Positions 36,708 through 44,597 of a stretch of DNA of 64,000 nucleotides are shown here, piece after piece (the first letter of the stretch is position 1; every line of letters begins with the position of its first letter). This DNA comes from Fulvivirga marina (GTDB lineage Bacteria > Bacteroidota > Bacteroidia > Cytophagales > Cyclobacteriaceae), in the NCBI RefSeq assembly GCF_016775155.1, contig NZ_JAEUGD010000065.1, forward strand, positions 1 through 64,000. The letters are read 5' to 3'. The translations under genes were made by a program, and so were the position numbers. The notes beneath the pieces are model-generated. The model was not told the DNA's origin. It did no database searches and saw only the letters and a list, made by a program, of their open reading frames with translations.

Positions 36708-37754
36708 CTAACCTGCAACCATTAAAACCTTAGCTCCATTCACATGTTTATGCTTCAGGTCCAGCAAAGCTTCGTTGGCTTTTCCAAATGCATATATTTC
36801 CACTTTGGGTTTAATGGGTATTTTAGCTGCCAACTTGAGGAATTCCTCAATATCGGCCCGTGTAATGTTAGCAACAGACTTTATTTCTTTCTCCATCCAT
36901 AAATGGTCCTCATAGCTAATGTCCAGTAAAGCTTTTTGATCATAAGGTTCTTTGCGAATGGCATTGATCACTAACCGACCTCCTGGCTTAAGATATAACA
37001 AAGACCCGATGATCGTATTCCAAACAGGAGTAGTATCTATAATCGCATTGGCCTTATGCAGCGGTATATCCTTAATATCACCAGCCCACCGTGCTCCAAG
37101 TGAAAGAGCAAACTGTTGCTGTTCCTTACTCCTGGCAAACACGAATATCTCTGAGTTTGGGTAAAGATATTTTGTCATTTTCAGCACTAAATGTCCTGAA
37201 GCACCAAAACCGGTAAGTCCTAAGGTCTGCCCATCAGATAACTGGGCAAGGCACAACGACCTGTAACCAATAGCCCCGGCGCATAGCAACGGTGCGGCCT
37301 CTGTATCGGATATGCTTTCCGGTATTTTATAGGCAAAAAACTGATTAACAGTCATATATTCTGCATATCCTCCGTTAAAATCACGTCCGGTTGCCTTGAA
37401 ACGAGAACAAAGGTTCTCCTGCTCGGTCAAGCAGTACTCACATTGCCCACAAGCTGAGAATATCCACGCAACCCCTACCCTATCTCCTTTTTTGTGTCGA
37501 GTAACATTGAGGCCGGACTCCATCACCACTCCCACAACCTGATGGCCAGGAATGATGGGATAGCTATTGGGCTTGATCCGGCCCTCAATTTCATCAAGTT
37601 CCGTATGACATATTCCGCAACACAGTACCTTGATCAGCACCTCTCCTTCCTTAGGGCTGGGTATGGGAAGTTCGCCTGCTGCTAGTGGCTGGGTAATTTT
37701 GGAAAGGTCTGATACCTCATTGAGTAACCATGCTTTCATCGTCAACGAAGCCAT
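36708..37754 (-). CDS. Zinc-dependent alcohol dehydrogenase
   Basis: A 348-residue medium-chain dehydrogenase. The catalytic zinc is held by the Cys of CCGICHTELD and GHQVVG; structural zinc by CGQCEYCLTEQENLC; the cofactor loop is GLTGFGASGHLVLKM. It resembles the AdhA/YjgB-like group that reduces aldehydes in fermentative or aldehyde-detoxifying roles. A later ATG at 37739 (MKAWLLNEVSD) is an equally likely start. The gene is 9 bases behind the YtxH gene, whose promoter carries an exact stress-regulon site, so it is probably cotranscribed under that control. Confidence 0.9.
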   Translation of the reverse strand: MASLTMKAWLLNEVSDLSKITQPLAAGELPIPSPKEGEVLIKVLCCGICHTELDEIEGRIKPNSYPIIPGHQVVGVVMESGLNVTRHKKGDRVGVAWIFSACGQCEYCLTEQENLCSRFKATGRDFNGGYAEYMTVNQFFAYKIPESISDTEAAPLLCAGAIGYRSLCLAQLSDGQTLGLTGFGASGHLVLKMTKYLYPNSEIFVFARSKEQQQFALSLGARWAGDIKDIPLHKANAIIDTTPVWNTIIGSLLYLKPGGRLVINAIRKEPYDQKALLDISYEDHLWMEKEIKSVANITRADIEEFLKLAAKIPIKPKVEIYAFGKANEALLDLKHKHVNGAKVLMVAG

Positions 37755-37763
37755 GCTGCAAGC

Positions 37764-38018
37764 TTAAGAGGCTGCTGTCTTGTTCTTCTTAGGTTTGACC
37801 AAATCATTCTGCGCAAACTTAAACTTGGCAGTGATGGTATGCATGAGCTCATCAAATTTCTTATCGATTTTCTTATTCACATCTTTAGCGAAGTCCTCGC
37901 CTTTACCCAAAAGAATTTTTCTTGTATCAGAACCCTTTTCAGGCGCAAGTAATATCCCAATTACAGCTCCTGCGGCAATCCCTGCCATTACACCTAATAT
38001 CGCTTTTCCTGTGTCCAT
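37764..38018 (-). CDS. YtxH domain protein
   Basis: An 84-residue protein: a short N-terminal membrane segment (GVMAGIAAGAVIGILLAPEKGSDTRK, the family signature AGxxxGxLLAPxxGxxTR) followed by a Lys-rich helical tail. YtxH proteins are general-stress proteins in Bacillus and occur in many Bacteroidota. It is the first gene of a two-gene unit with alcohol dehydrogenase. Upstream is the exact site TGACCCACGTCA. Confidence 0.85.
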   Translation of the reverse strand: MDTGKAILGVMAGIAAGAVIGILLAPEKGSDTRKILLGKGEDFAKDVNKKIDKKFDELMHTITAKFKFAQNDLVKPKKNKTAAS

Positions 38019-38043
38019 AGCTTTAATTTTTTATATTCTAAAG

Positions 38044-38086
38044 ATAAGTTATAGGCTTAATCAGTAATTGTCGATGACCCACGTCA
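38044..38086 (-). promoter_or_regulatory. Activator site and -7 element before YtxH-ADH
   Basis: Exact TGACCCACGTCA (38075-38086; symmetry extends to GATGAC/GTCATC) is centred 29.5 bases upstream of TAACTTAT (38051-38044, minus strand). The start codon is 26 bases further. Confidence 0.65.
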
Positions 38087-38138
38087 TCACGATCATGAAA
38101 TTTTATCCGATAAGTTAAATTTTCATTATACTAGTAAT

Positions 38139-39143
38139 CTAGCCTCCCATATAGCTATACATCAGATCAATATATTTTTCCACTTCTCTGACATGTTTTT
38201 GAACCTCTTGTACATCATTGCTTTGGTCAATGCTCAAAGTATGTACCTTGGCACGCACATTAGCTCTCAGACTTTTGAAGTAATTAAGTAATGAATAATC
38301 TTCTTCAACCTCAAAACACGGAAAATTGTCGCTGTAGGTATTTAAAAATATTTCTGCCAATTGGGGTTGATAAAAGGCCTCCATATCCATGCACATAAAA
38401 GCCACTTCATACAATACATCAATTTGCCTATACTGATCATTAAACTCTATACAGTCAAAAATCACTGGCTTATCATCAAGAAACACATTACCACTGTGTA
38501 AATCTCCATGCACATCCCTCACAAACCCTCTCTCAATTCGCTCCTGAAATCTATTTGCATGCTTTCTTAAGAAGCCATCACTCCAAGTAATAACCTCCTC
38601 AATTTTTTTTGCATAGTGTAAACCAACCTGCTTTTGCACTATTCTTTTACAGGTATCTATGTCATTAAACAGAGCAATGGCTGTTGCTAACATAAAGGGC
38701 GCATAAACTTTATCAGCTTTTTGATGAAAAGCAGCCACCTGTAGGGCGAGTAGCTGAATATCTTCTGCATTGACTTTATTTTGCCTGAGCATGTTATCCA
38801 TCCGCATGTTAGTAGGAAGTCTTCTCATCATTACAGCGTAATCTACTACCAGTCCCTCTCCGTCGCCTAAAAGCCATGAATCTGCCATATGGCGAACAGG
38901 TACTACAGACTCATAAATATCTGTATAACGACTATTGAGTATTACCTCCTTTTCGCAGAATATTTTGCGAAACTTCAGGGTAGAGAAATCAAGAAATGAG
39001 AGTTTTACGGGCTTTTTAAGCTTGAAAGCATATTTCTTAGTCAATATCACCCATGAAATGTGCGTCTCCTCAATTTCTCCGTATAAAGGCTCTCCATTGT
39101 ATGATCCATTATCGGCTAGTGATCTAACCTCTTTTTCATTCAT
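38139..39143 (-). CDS. COG2187 aminoglycoside-phosphotransferase-like protein, copy 2
   Basis: A 334-residue kinase-fold protein. It has WVILTKKYAFKLKKPVKLSF at the N-terminus, VRDVHGDLHSGNVFL as catalytic loop and VIFDCIEFNDQYRQIDVLYE as metal-binding region (DxxEF). The start overlaps the upstream P-loop kinase gene by 8 bases; in many bacteria these two domains are fused in one chain, so here they probably form a complex. Paralogue of 22233-23312. Confidence 0.85.
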   Translation of the reverse strand: MNEKEVRSLADNGSYNGEPLYGEIEETHISWVILTKKYAFKLKKPVKLSFLDFSTLKFRKIFCEKEVILNSRYTDIYESVVPVRHMADSWLLGDGEGLVVDYAVMMRRLPTNMRMDNMLRQNKVNAEDIQLLALQVAAFHQKADKVYAPFMLATAIALFNDIDTCKRIVQKQVGLHYAKKIEEVITWSDGFLRKHANRFQERIERGFVRDVHGDLHSGNVFLDDKPVIFDCIEFNDQYRQIDVLYEVAFMCMDMEAFYQPQLAEIFLNTYSDNFPCFEVEEDYSLLNYFKSLRANVRAKVHTLSIDQSNDVQEVQKHVREVEKYIDLMYSYMGG

Positions 39144-39639
39144 GCCATTTGCTTTCGAGGTAGTTAACAGCCCTGTTCAGCATAGTGTTTATATTGTCAT
39201 CCGTTGACTCCAGTTCAAGGTGTGGAAATGTAAATGCTTCAAATTCTGCCTTTACCCGCTCATATACAGCAAAGTCAGCTTCGCTATTTTTCCTTGGTAA
39301 ACTTAATCGCTTTTTAATCAGCCCCTCATCAGCATAAACCACTATCATATGGATGACAGATGTATATTTCCGGGCTAGTGCAATAAAAATGTTACGGGTA
39401 GACTGCAGATAAAAAGTAGCGTCAACTACTACCGCCCTACCTTTCCTAAGTGAGTTTTCAGCCAGGGAAACCATTTTTCTATATACCTCCAGCTTATCCT
39501 GTAAATTATACTTTCCCATAGCCCCTAATCTTTTCCTTACCTGATCACTATTCACATAATCAGCATCTATTCTTGATGCCAGTTGCTCCGCTAAATAGCT
39601 TTTCCCACTCCCCGGTAGGCCTGTAATCAGTACTATCAT
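39136..39639 (-). CDS. P-loop kinase-like ATPase (COG0645 type)
   Basis: A 167-residue nucleoside-kinase-like protein. Walker A is LITGLPGSGKSYLAEQLA; VNSDQVRKRLG and AVVVDATFYLQSTRN are the expected substrate-side and Walker B-like motifs, as in zeta-toxin/gluconate-kinase relatives. It overlaps the COG2187 gene by 8 bases and follows the helical-family gene (39652-40098) by 12 bases, so the three form one operon. The phosphorylation target of COG0645-COG2187 pairs is not known. Confidence 0.85.
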   Translation of the reverse strand: MIVLITGLPGSGKSYLAEQLASRIDADYVNSDQVRKRLGAMGKYNLQDKLEVYRKMVSLAENSLRKGRAVVVDATFYLQSTRNIFIALARKYTSVIHMIVVYADEGLIKKRLSLPRKNSEADFAVYERVKAEFEAFTFPHLELESTDDNINTMLNRAVNYLESKWHE

Positions 39640-39651
39640 GATAATATTCCG

Positions 39652-40098
39652 TTATTGCCCTAATAAATGTTTTGCCTTTTCAGATTCCATGACATGCTCT
39701 GTATGTGCAAACACTTGCTTTTTAACTTCTCTAAATCGTTTCAGAAAATCAATGGTATCCACTTCCAGCTTCGCATGTGTCTCCTCATAATACTTCTCTG
39801 CTGATGCACTCTTTAGTTCTTCGGAAAGCTGTTTAAGATGATCATCCACACGCTGTTCCAATGCAAGCCGGTCCTTCTCAATATGGATTAGCTTATCGGC
39901 CAATTGCTTGGTTTTATCCATATTTTCACGCTCAATAAAATGAGAGAAATATTTATCGACCAGGCTTCTTAAAAACTGTAATTCATCTTTAAAAAATTGT
40001 AAATCTGACTTCCAGTATTCACTAATCGGGTATAATGTTTCAATAGCCATTTTTCCGGCATCATTTGCCTGCCCGCTGTTTTGATGCTGTATATCCAT
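39652..40098 (-). CDS. Unnamed helical stress-island family, member 1
   Basis: A 148-residue, highly charged, wholly helical protein with no signal peptide. It shares with two other proteins of this window (45902-46309, 60714-61127) a W-x6-[FW]-K-[DQ]-E-[LM]-x-F-x-x-L-[LV] motif near the N-terminus (here WKSDLQFFKDELQFLRSLV), a central [DE]-H-x-x-x-L (DDHLKQL), and a C-terminal K-x-[IVF]-F-[AH] segment (KKQVFAHTEHVMES). Predicted antiparallel coiled-coil. Function unknown. It heads the operon with the P-loop and COG2187 proteins. An exact TGAY-N4-RTCA site lies 115 bases upstream. Confidence 0.75.
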   Translation of the reverse strand: MDIQHQNSGQANDAGKMAIETLYPISEYWKSDLQFFKDELQFLRSLVDKYFSHFIERENMDKTKQLADKLIHIEKDRLALEQRVDDHLKQLSEELKSASAEKYYEETHAKLEVDTIDFLKRFREVKKQVFAHTEHVMESEKAKHLLGQ

Positions 40099-40212
40099 AA
40101 CTCTTTTTTTATCGAATTTTTAACTCCAACCTTTTACCTTTACCTGTGTCTTCCTTAGTAAAGGTGCTATTATTCAACAAAAAAGTTTATGACGCTAATA
40201 GAGGTAAATCTA

Positions 40213-40224
40213 TGATTTATGTCA
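40213..40224. promoter_or_regulatory. TGAY-N4-RTCA site between divergent genes
   Basis: Exact TGATTTATGTCA. On the minus strand a weak -7 candidate TAAACTTT (40189-40182) lies 29.5 bases away, reading to the helical-family gene. On the plus strand the Gre-like gene has its own good -7 candidate TACCTTTA at 40291, further away. Confidence 0.5.
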
Positions 40225-40334
40225 TTTCTATATTCATTCACCTCTTGCTAATATGATGAAGGTTTTAGAAACTCATAATGATTGTTATGATACCTTTAAT
40301 ATGACTTAATTACCTTGGGACTATGGTGGTTCAA

Positions 40335-40796
40335 ATGGAGAAAAAGAAGCTTAGAGAGCAAATCATGAGTGCCTGTATTGAACAACAGCAGGCATTAATG
40401 GACGATTTCAGCAAAAGAATCAAAATGCTGCTGTCAGAGATCCGAGAACTGTCACGCAAACAAACGGACTCAAAACCAGTAATTACCCAGGAAATTCTCG
40501 AAGAAGTTGACCTTCTCAATGATGCACTGATATTTGTGCAACTGGAAATGAATCGGTTGCGATACCTTCAATCAGTTAGCTACATGAACCACCAAGAAGT
40601 AGAACTTGGAGCCATAGTGATTACTAATATCCACACTATATTTATATCTTCCAGTATAGATCCCTTCAATCTCAATGGTAAAAAAATAACTTGTATCTCT
40701 ACGGAAGACACTATTTTCAACCAAATGAAAGGAAAAAGAAAAGGTGAGATATGCTTTCTGGACCAAAGGCCCTATGTGATCAGAGATATATTTTAG
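40335..40796 (+). CDS. GreA/GreB-family transcription factor
   Basis: A 153-residue protein from the ATG at 40335 (40323 is possible). The N-terminal half is an antiparallel coiled-coil (MEKKKLREQIMSACIEQQQ...EIRELSRK), and the C-terminal half a GreA/Rnk-type FKBP-like domain (VELGAIVITNIHTIFIS, ITCISTEDTIFNQMKGKRKGE). The family binds RNA polymerase through its secondary channel. The acidic tip residues of true GreA are not evident, so it may modulate polymerase rather than stimulate cleavage. It is the single plus-strand gene between divergent stress operons. Confidence 0.75.
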   Translation: MEKKKLREQIMSACIEQQQALMDDFSKRIKMLLSEIRELSRKQTDSKPVITQEILEEVDLLNDALIFVQLEMNRLRYLQSVSYMNHQEVELGAIVITNIHTIFISSSIDPFNLNGKKITCISTEDTIFNQMKGKRKGEICFLDQRPYVIRDIF

Positions 40797-40913
40797 GAAA
40801 CCAGCGAATTTTCCAAACATTACTCATCAGACCCCGTTCGTTCACTCCTGAAAAACCACTCGTCCCTATTTGAAATAAACTTCAGGGTAAAAATTCAACC
40901 CATCAGTATTACT

Positions 40914-41813
40914 TTACAGCTTAAACTCAAAATTAACATCTTTTTGCTTTTTATCCTTTACATTCTCCTTCACATTTAACTCTTTCATATTGATAACCAA
41001 CACGGGTATATCTTCATCCATAGCAACAGTCTCCGCAACACTATGTACAAGCAGTTTCAAAAAGCCTTTTCTACCGTGAGTGCTGATAGCTATCAGATCC
41101 ATCTTATAATCATTGGCATAGCGATGGATACCCTCTTCTTCATTAAAAGCATTATAAATAATAGGTGTATACTCAACTCCAGGGAATTGCTTCATAAATG
41201 TTTTTATAGCTATAAGACTGTCATGGGTTTCTTTAAAATGATACGGCGTATTGACATATAAGAGGTGTATGTCTGCCTTCCACACTTCTGCCAGTTGCTT
41301 AACGACCTCGAAAGACTTTACTGAATCGTCTTCGAAAGAAGATGCAAAAACAATCCTTCTAACAGAAAAATCGCTTAATGACTCCTTGATAACCAATACC
41401 GGGGCTGTTGCATGCCTGATAAAGCTCCGTGTATTTGAACCCAGCATTGCTTGTTTAATAGCTCTTTCGCCATGAGACCCCATAATAACAAGGTCAATAT
41501 CGTAAGGAGCTATATAGTCTTCTATGTTGTCATACCCCTCATTATATACTAATACCGGTGTAGCCTTTAGCCCCAATGCCTCAGCTTTTAACACAATAGC
41601 TGACAGGTGTTGTTTTGCCTGACCGTGTCTGGCATCTTGAGGTGTTTTATCGTAAATATTGGCATGTCCCGGCACATGCGGGTCACTATCCCTAACAGGA
41701 AAAAGGTGTAAAAAGAATAATTCCATCTTTGCCTTTTTCGCTATTTTCAACGCGACTTCCACAGCTGCATTAGCGCAATCTGAAAAGTCGACTGGTACTA
41801 ATATCCTTTTCAT
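40914..41813 (-). CDS. Tandem universal stress protein, copy 1
   Basis: A 299-residue protein of two UspA domains (1-~145 and ~150-280). The first has the full ATP-binding motif G-2x-G-9x-G-S (GSHGERAIKQAMLGSNT); the second is degenerate (STHGRKGFLKLLVHS). The tail (~280-299) is Lys-rich. Tandem UspA proteins bind ATP and act in stress survival. It lies 11 bases behind the phosphoribosyltransferase gene and is likely cotranscribed from the promoter at 42514-42556. Confidence 0.92.
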   Translation of the reverse strand: MKRILVPVDFSDCANAAVEVALKIAKKAKMELFFLHLFPVRDSDPHVPGHANIYDKTPQDARHGQAKQHLSAIVLKAEALGLKATPVLVYNEGYDNIEDYIAPYDIDLVIMGSHGERAIKQAMLGSNTRSFIRHATAPVLVIKESLSDFSVRRIVFASSFEDDSVKSFEVVKQLAEVWKADIHLLYVNTPYHFKETHDSLIAIKTFMKQFPGVEYTPIIYNAFNEEEGIHRYANDYKMDLIAISTHGRKGFLKLLVHSVAETVAMDEDIPVLVINMKELNVKENVKDKKQKDVNFEFKL

Positions 41814-41824
41814 CTTATTTTAAA

Positions 41825-42496
41825 TTAAGTGTTAAACTTCGCAGCTGTTTTCTGCTTCTCTTTTTGTTTTCTTAAGATATCTCTTACCGCATCATCATTT
41901 ATCACCGGAAAATTGGCATAATGCTGCTTCAAAGTTTCTTTATCGTTTCCCATTCTTAAAAAAATGAGATCATCGGCCTCCTCATTTATGATTCTTGCGG
42001 CTTCGGTATTTACAACCGGAACTGCAACTATAATCTTCAGTGGATTTTGTTTCCTGATTTCTCTCAGGCAGGCTATCATTGTATCGCTGGCTATCAACGT
42101 ATCATCAACCAGTATCACCGTTTTATATCTCAGCGAAACAGGCTCCATCCCTTCATAGTAAAATTTTTGCTGATAGTTAATCGCATTTCTCAGCAGGGCC
42201 ATCTGGTGATAGATATAATCCTGGGGAACATCAAAAGGACAATCGTGGATGCAAGCCTCCGTGTAACATACGGATCCAATAACTTTACCCTTGTCAGTGG
42301 GGTGCTTAATCTTTCGACAAGGCATCACTTCAAGAGGGAGCTTAAGTTTTTTAGCTATAATTGAGGCCACGCACACACCTCCATGAGGTATACCCACAAC
42401 TACAGCATTATCTTTTTGGTAAGTATTGAGTTTTCTACAGAGCAGTTCTCCTGCGTGCTCTCTGTCTCTGATCAATATTTCAGTGTACCCTTCCAT
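41825..42496 (-). CDS. Phosphoribosyltransferase domain protein
   Basis: From the ATG at 42496 the product has 223 residues (MEGYTEILIRDREHAGELL...). An upstream in-frame ATG at 42550 lies inside the activator site and is rejected. It is a type I PRTase fold: AVVVGIPHGGVCVASIIAKKL at the N-terminus, VILVDDTLIASDTMIACL as PRPP-binding loop (variant of VDDGxATGxT), and IIVAVPVVNTEAA. This group (COG1926) is often fused to or placed by hydrolases, and its base substrate is unknown. A decayed relative is at 21282-21960. It forms an operon with the UspA gene 11 bases downstream. Confidence 0.85.
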   Translation of the reverse strand: MEGYTEILIRDREHAGELLCRKLNTYQKDNAVVVGIPHGGVCVASIIAKKLKLPLEVMPCRKIKHPTDKGKVIGSVCYTEACIHDCPFDVPQDYIYHQMALLRNAINYQQKFYYEGMEPVSLRYKTVILVDDTLIASDTMIACLREIRKQNPLKIIVAVPVVNTEAARIINEEADDLIFLRMGNDKETLKQHYANFPVINDDAVRDILRKQKEKQKTAAKFNT

Positions 42497-42513
42497 AGTA
42501 ATAGCTTTGTTGC

Positions 42514-42556
42514 TAAAGCTATTAAAATGAGGACTTGTGATCAATGACATGGGTCA
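42514..42556 (-). promoter_or_regulatory. Activator site and -7 element before PRTase-UspA
   Basis: Exact TGACATGGGTCA (42545-42556, extends to ATGAC/GTCAT) is centred 29.5 bases upstream of TAGCTTTA (42521-42514, minus strand). Confidence 0.75.
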
Positions 42557-42592
42557 TGTCTGCCTAATGATTGTTATCTCATCCAAAAGCTA

Positions 42593-44326
42593 CTACCCGT
42601 CAGGGGTTATCCTTTTGAATTCCAGCTTAAATTCGGTGCCCTTACCCTCCACACTGGTCACTTCAACAGAACCTTTTAACATATCTACATAATGCTTCAT
42701 AATGTGTAACCCAAGGCCTGTACCCTGTACAGTGCCTGCGTTTGAAGCTCTATAAAACCTCTCAAATAAATACTTCATATCCTCTTCAGGTATACCTATA
42801 CCCATATCTTTAACTTTAAGGTGTATATGGCTATTGAGAGATGAGGAAACATGTATATCTGTATTCTCGGGTGAATATTTAATAGCATTAGTTACAAGGT
42901 TATTAACAATGTTCCCCAACAGTACAGGGTCTGAATATATCTCGTCTTCCCCTGTATGATCATAAATAATGTTTTGCCCCGACTTAGTGAAATTACGAAA
43001 ATTTAGGCACACATTCTGTAAGTATTCCTTAAGGTTCAGTTTCTCTATTTTAGGTTCAATCTTACCTTCTTCAATTTTGGTCACAGATAAAAATTCGTCT
43101 AGAATTGATGTCAGATTATTTACAGAAGACTTCACCCTGGCTATATGTTTCATTACAGCCGGTTGTTCATTATCATTTTTCAAGTACTTTTCGAGTAAAA
43201 AAGCTGAAGACAAGATAGTGGTAAGCGGGGTTCTGAATTCATGTGAGGCCATCGAAACAAAGTTTGACTTCATTTTACTTAACTCTTTTTCGACCTCCAA
43301 AGCACTTCTGATCTTTTCCTCTGCCTTCCTGTGCGATGTCATATCAGCAACTGCTGACATAAGGCACTCTTTACCTCTAATGCTAATTAACTGCATCGAT
43401 ATAGCAACCCAAACAGGCTCTTTATCTCTCGGTTTCAGGTAAGTTTCAATATCATGTGCCGTACCCTGCTCTCTGGCATCTTTTGTTATTTCTTCTCGCT
43501 GTTGATCAGACTCTAAAATATTCAGTTCAACCGCTGTTTTGCCCTCCATTTCTTCTTTACTGTAATTGATTAACTCTTCGAAAGATTTATTACAATCGGT
43601 AATAACACCGCTGTCATTTTGTGTAATTATTATACCGACAGGGCTTTCATGGAAAAGTCTACTGAAAAGATCATTTGCGTTTTGCAGCTTCTGCTCTACT
43701 CGAATACGCTTGTTGAAGTTATAACGGATAACAAAAAAAGTGGCCAATAACAGCAGGGCGATACCGGAAAGCAGCATGATGAGCAACCGATTAAACGTTT
43801 CGATGCTGGCTTGGTTAGCCTCCTCCCTGACTTGCATCAAGCGGCTTTCTTCACCCTTAATTTCATCAATTAACATAGTAAAATTTTCACGTAAGGCTTT
43901 TGCTTGCCTGATACGGTTGAGCAAATCTTCTTCAGAGCTTGCATTAGCTACTAATCCTGAATCACCAAAAAACAGCAGTTCATGAACTAGGCTGTCTAAC
44001 AAATCAACCTTAGCAATACCAAGAAACCTATCTGAAGAGAAGGCTTTTAAATTCTCTACTTTTGTAAGGATCAACGCCCTGGCTTCATAGTAAGGCTTTT
44101 CATAACCTGAATCACTACTTACAAAAATACCATTACTCTCAAGTTGAATATCTTTAGACAACGATGAAATGTCTTCAGCAAGGCGTATTACTCTCCGTGT
44201 ATCTTTAACGAGTTGTGAGGTGTCATCTACCACAAGAGAAGTACGGTATGAAACCAACCCTAAAACGGCAATTGAAGCTACCAGTATTCCAAAAAGTATA
44301 CCTAAAATAATTTTAAACGAAGTCAT
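42593..44326 (-). CDS. CHASE3-PAS sensor histidine kinase
   Basis: A 577-residue membrane kinase. Membrane segments at ~5-27 and ~183-203 flank a helical CHASE3-type sensor domain. A PAS domain (~215-330, with LFHESPVGIIITQNDSGVITDCN) follows, then the dimerisation helix with H362 in MASHEFRTPLTTIL, and a HATPase_c domain (NIVNNLVTNAIKYS, MGIGIPEE, GTGLGLHIM). It lies beside the receiver-CRP fusion gene (272 bases upstream on the same strand) and is the best candidate for its partner (inference). An exact regulon site precedes it, implying positive feedback. Confidence 0.9.
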   Translation of the reverse strand: MTSFKIILGILFGILVASIAVLGLVSYRTSLVVDDTSQLVKDTRRVIRLAEDISSLSKDIQLESNGIFVSSDSGYEKPYYEARALILTKVENLKAFSSDRFLGIAKVDLLDSLVHELLFFGDSGLVANASSEEDLLNRIRQAKALRENFTMLIDEIKGEESRLMQVREEANQASIETFNRLLIMLLSGIALLLLATFFVIRYNFNKRIRVEQKLQNANDLFSRLFHESPVGIIITQNDSGVITDCNKSFEELINYSKEEMEGKTAVELNILESDQQREEITKDAREQGTAHDIETYLKPRDKEPVWVAISMQLISIRGKECLMSAVADMTSHRKAEEKIRSALEVEKELSKMKSNFVSMASHEFRTPLTTILSSAFLLEKYLKNDNEQPAVMKHIARVKSSVNNLTSILDEFLSVTKIEEGKIEPKIEKLNLKEYLQNVCLNFRNFTKSGQNIIYDHTGEDEIYSDPVLLGNIVNNLVTNAIKYSPENTDIHVSSSLNSHIHLKVKDMGIGIPEEDMKYLFERFYRASNAGTVQGTGLGLHIMKHYVDMLKGSVEVTSVEGKGTEFKLEFKRITPDG

Positions 44327-44353
44327 TCCTTCTTCCTATACTATATCACTCAT

Positions 44354-44397
44354 GTAAATTAGGGACAAGACATGCCCTTACTCAATGATTCAGGTCA
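44354..44397 (-). promoter_or_regulatory. Activator site and -7 element before the CHASE3 kinase
   Basis: Exact TGATTCAGGTCA (44386-44397) is centred 30.5 bases upstream of TAATTTAC (44361-44354, minus strand). The start codon is 60 bases from the site. Confidence 0.6.
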
Positions 44398-44597
44398 TGC
44401 CAAAATAAAATAAACTTCAAAATAGTATAATGTGAATTTCATTTTCTATGACATTCATCAGGTTTTCATTTTTTTTATACTGAGAGCTGGCTACCACGAG
44501 CTAGTTAGTTTAAAAACTGTTTCTCATCCCTGACAATTTAATTATAATTCTCTGTTCAAGATTTACCTATTCTCGTTAAGTTATACAAAATACTAAT

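Noticed and set aside
42497-42550. Longer N-terminus for the PRTase from ATG 42550
   Set aside because: That ATG falls inside the activator palindrome and upstream of the predicted -7 element at 42521-42514.
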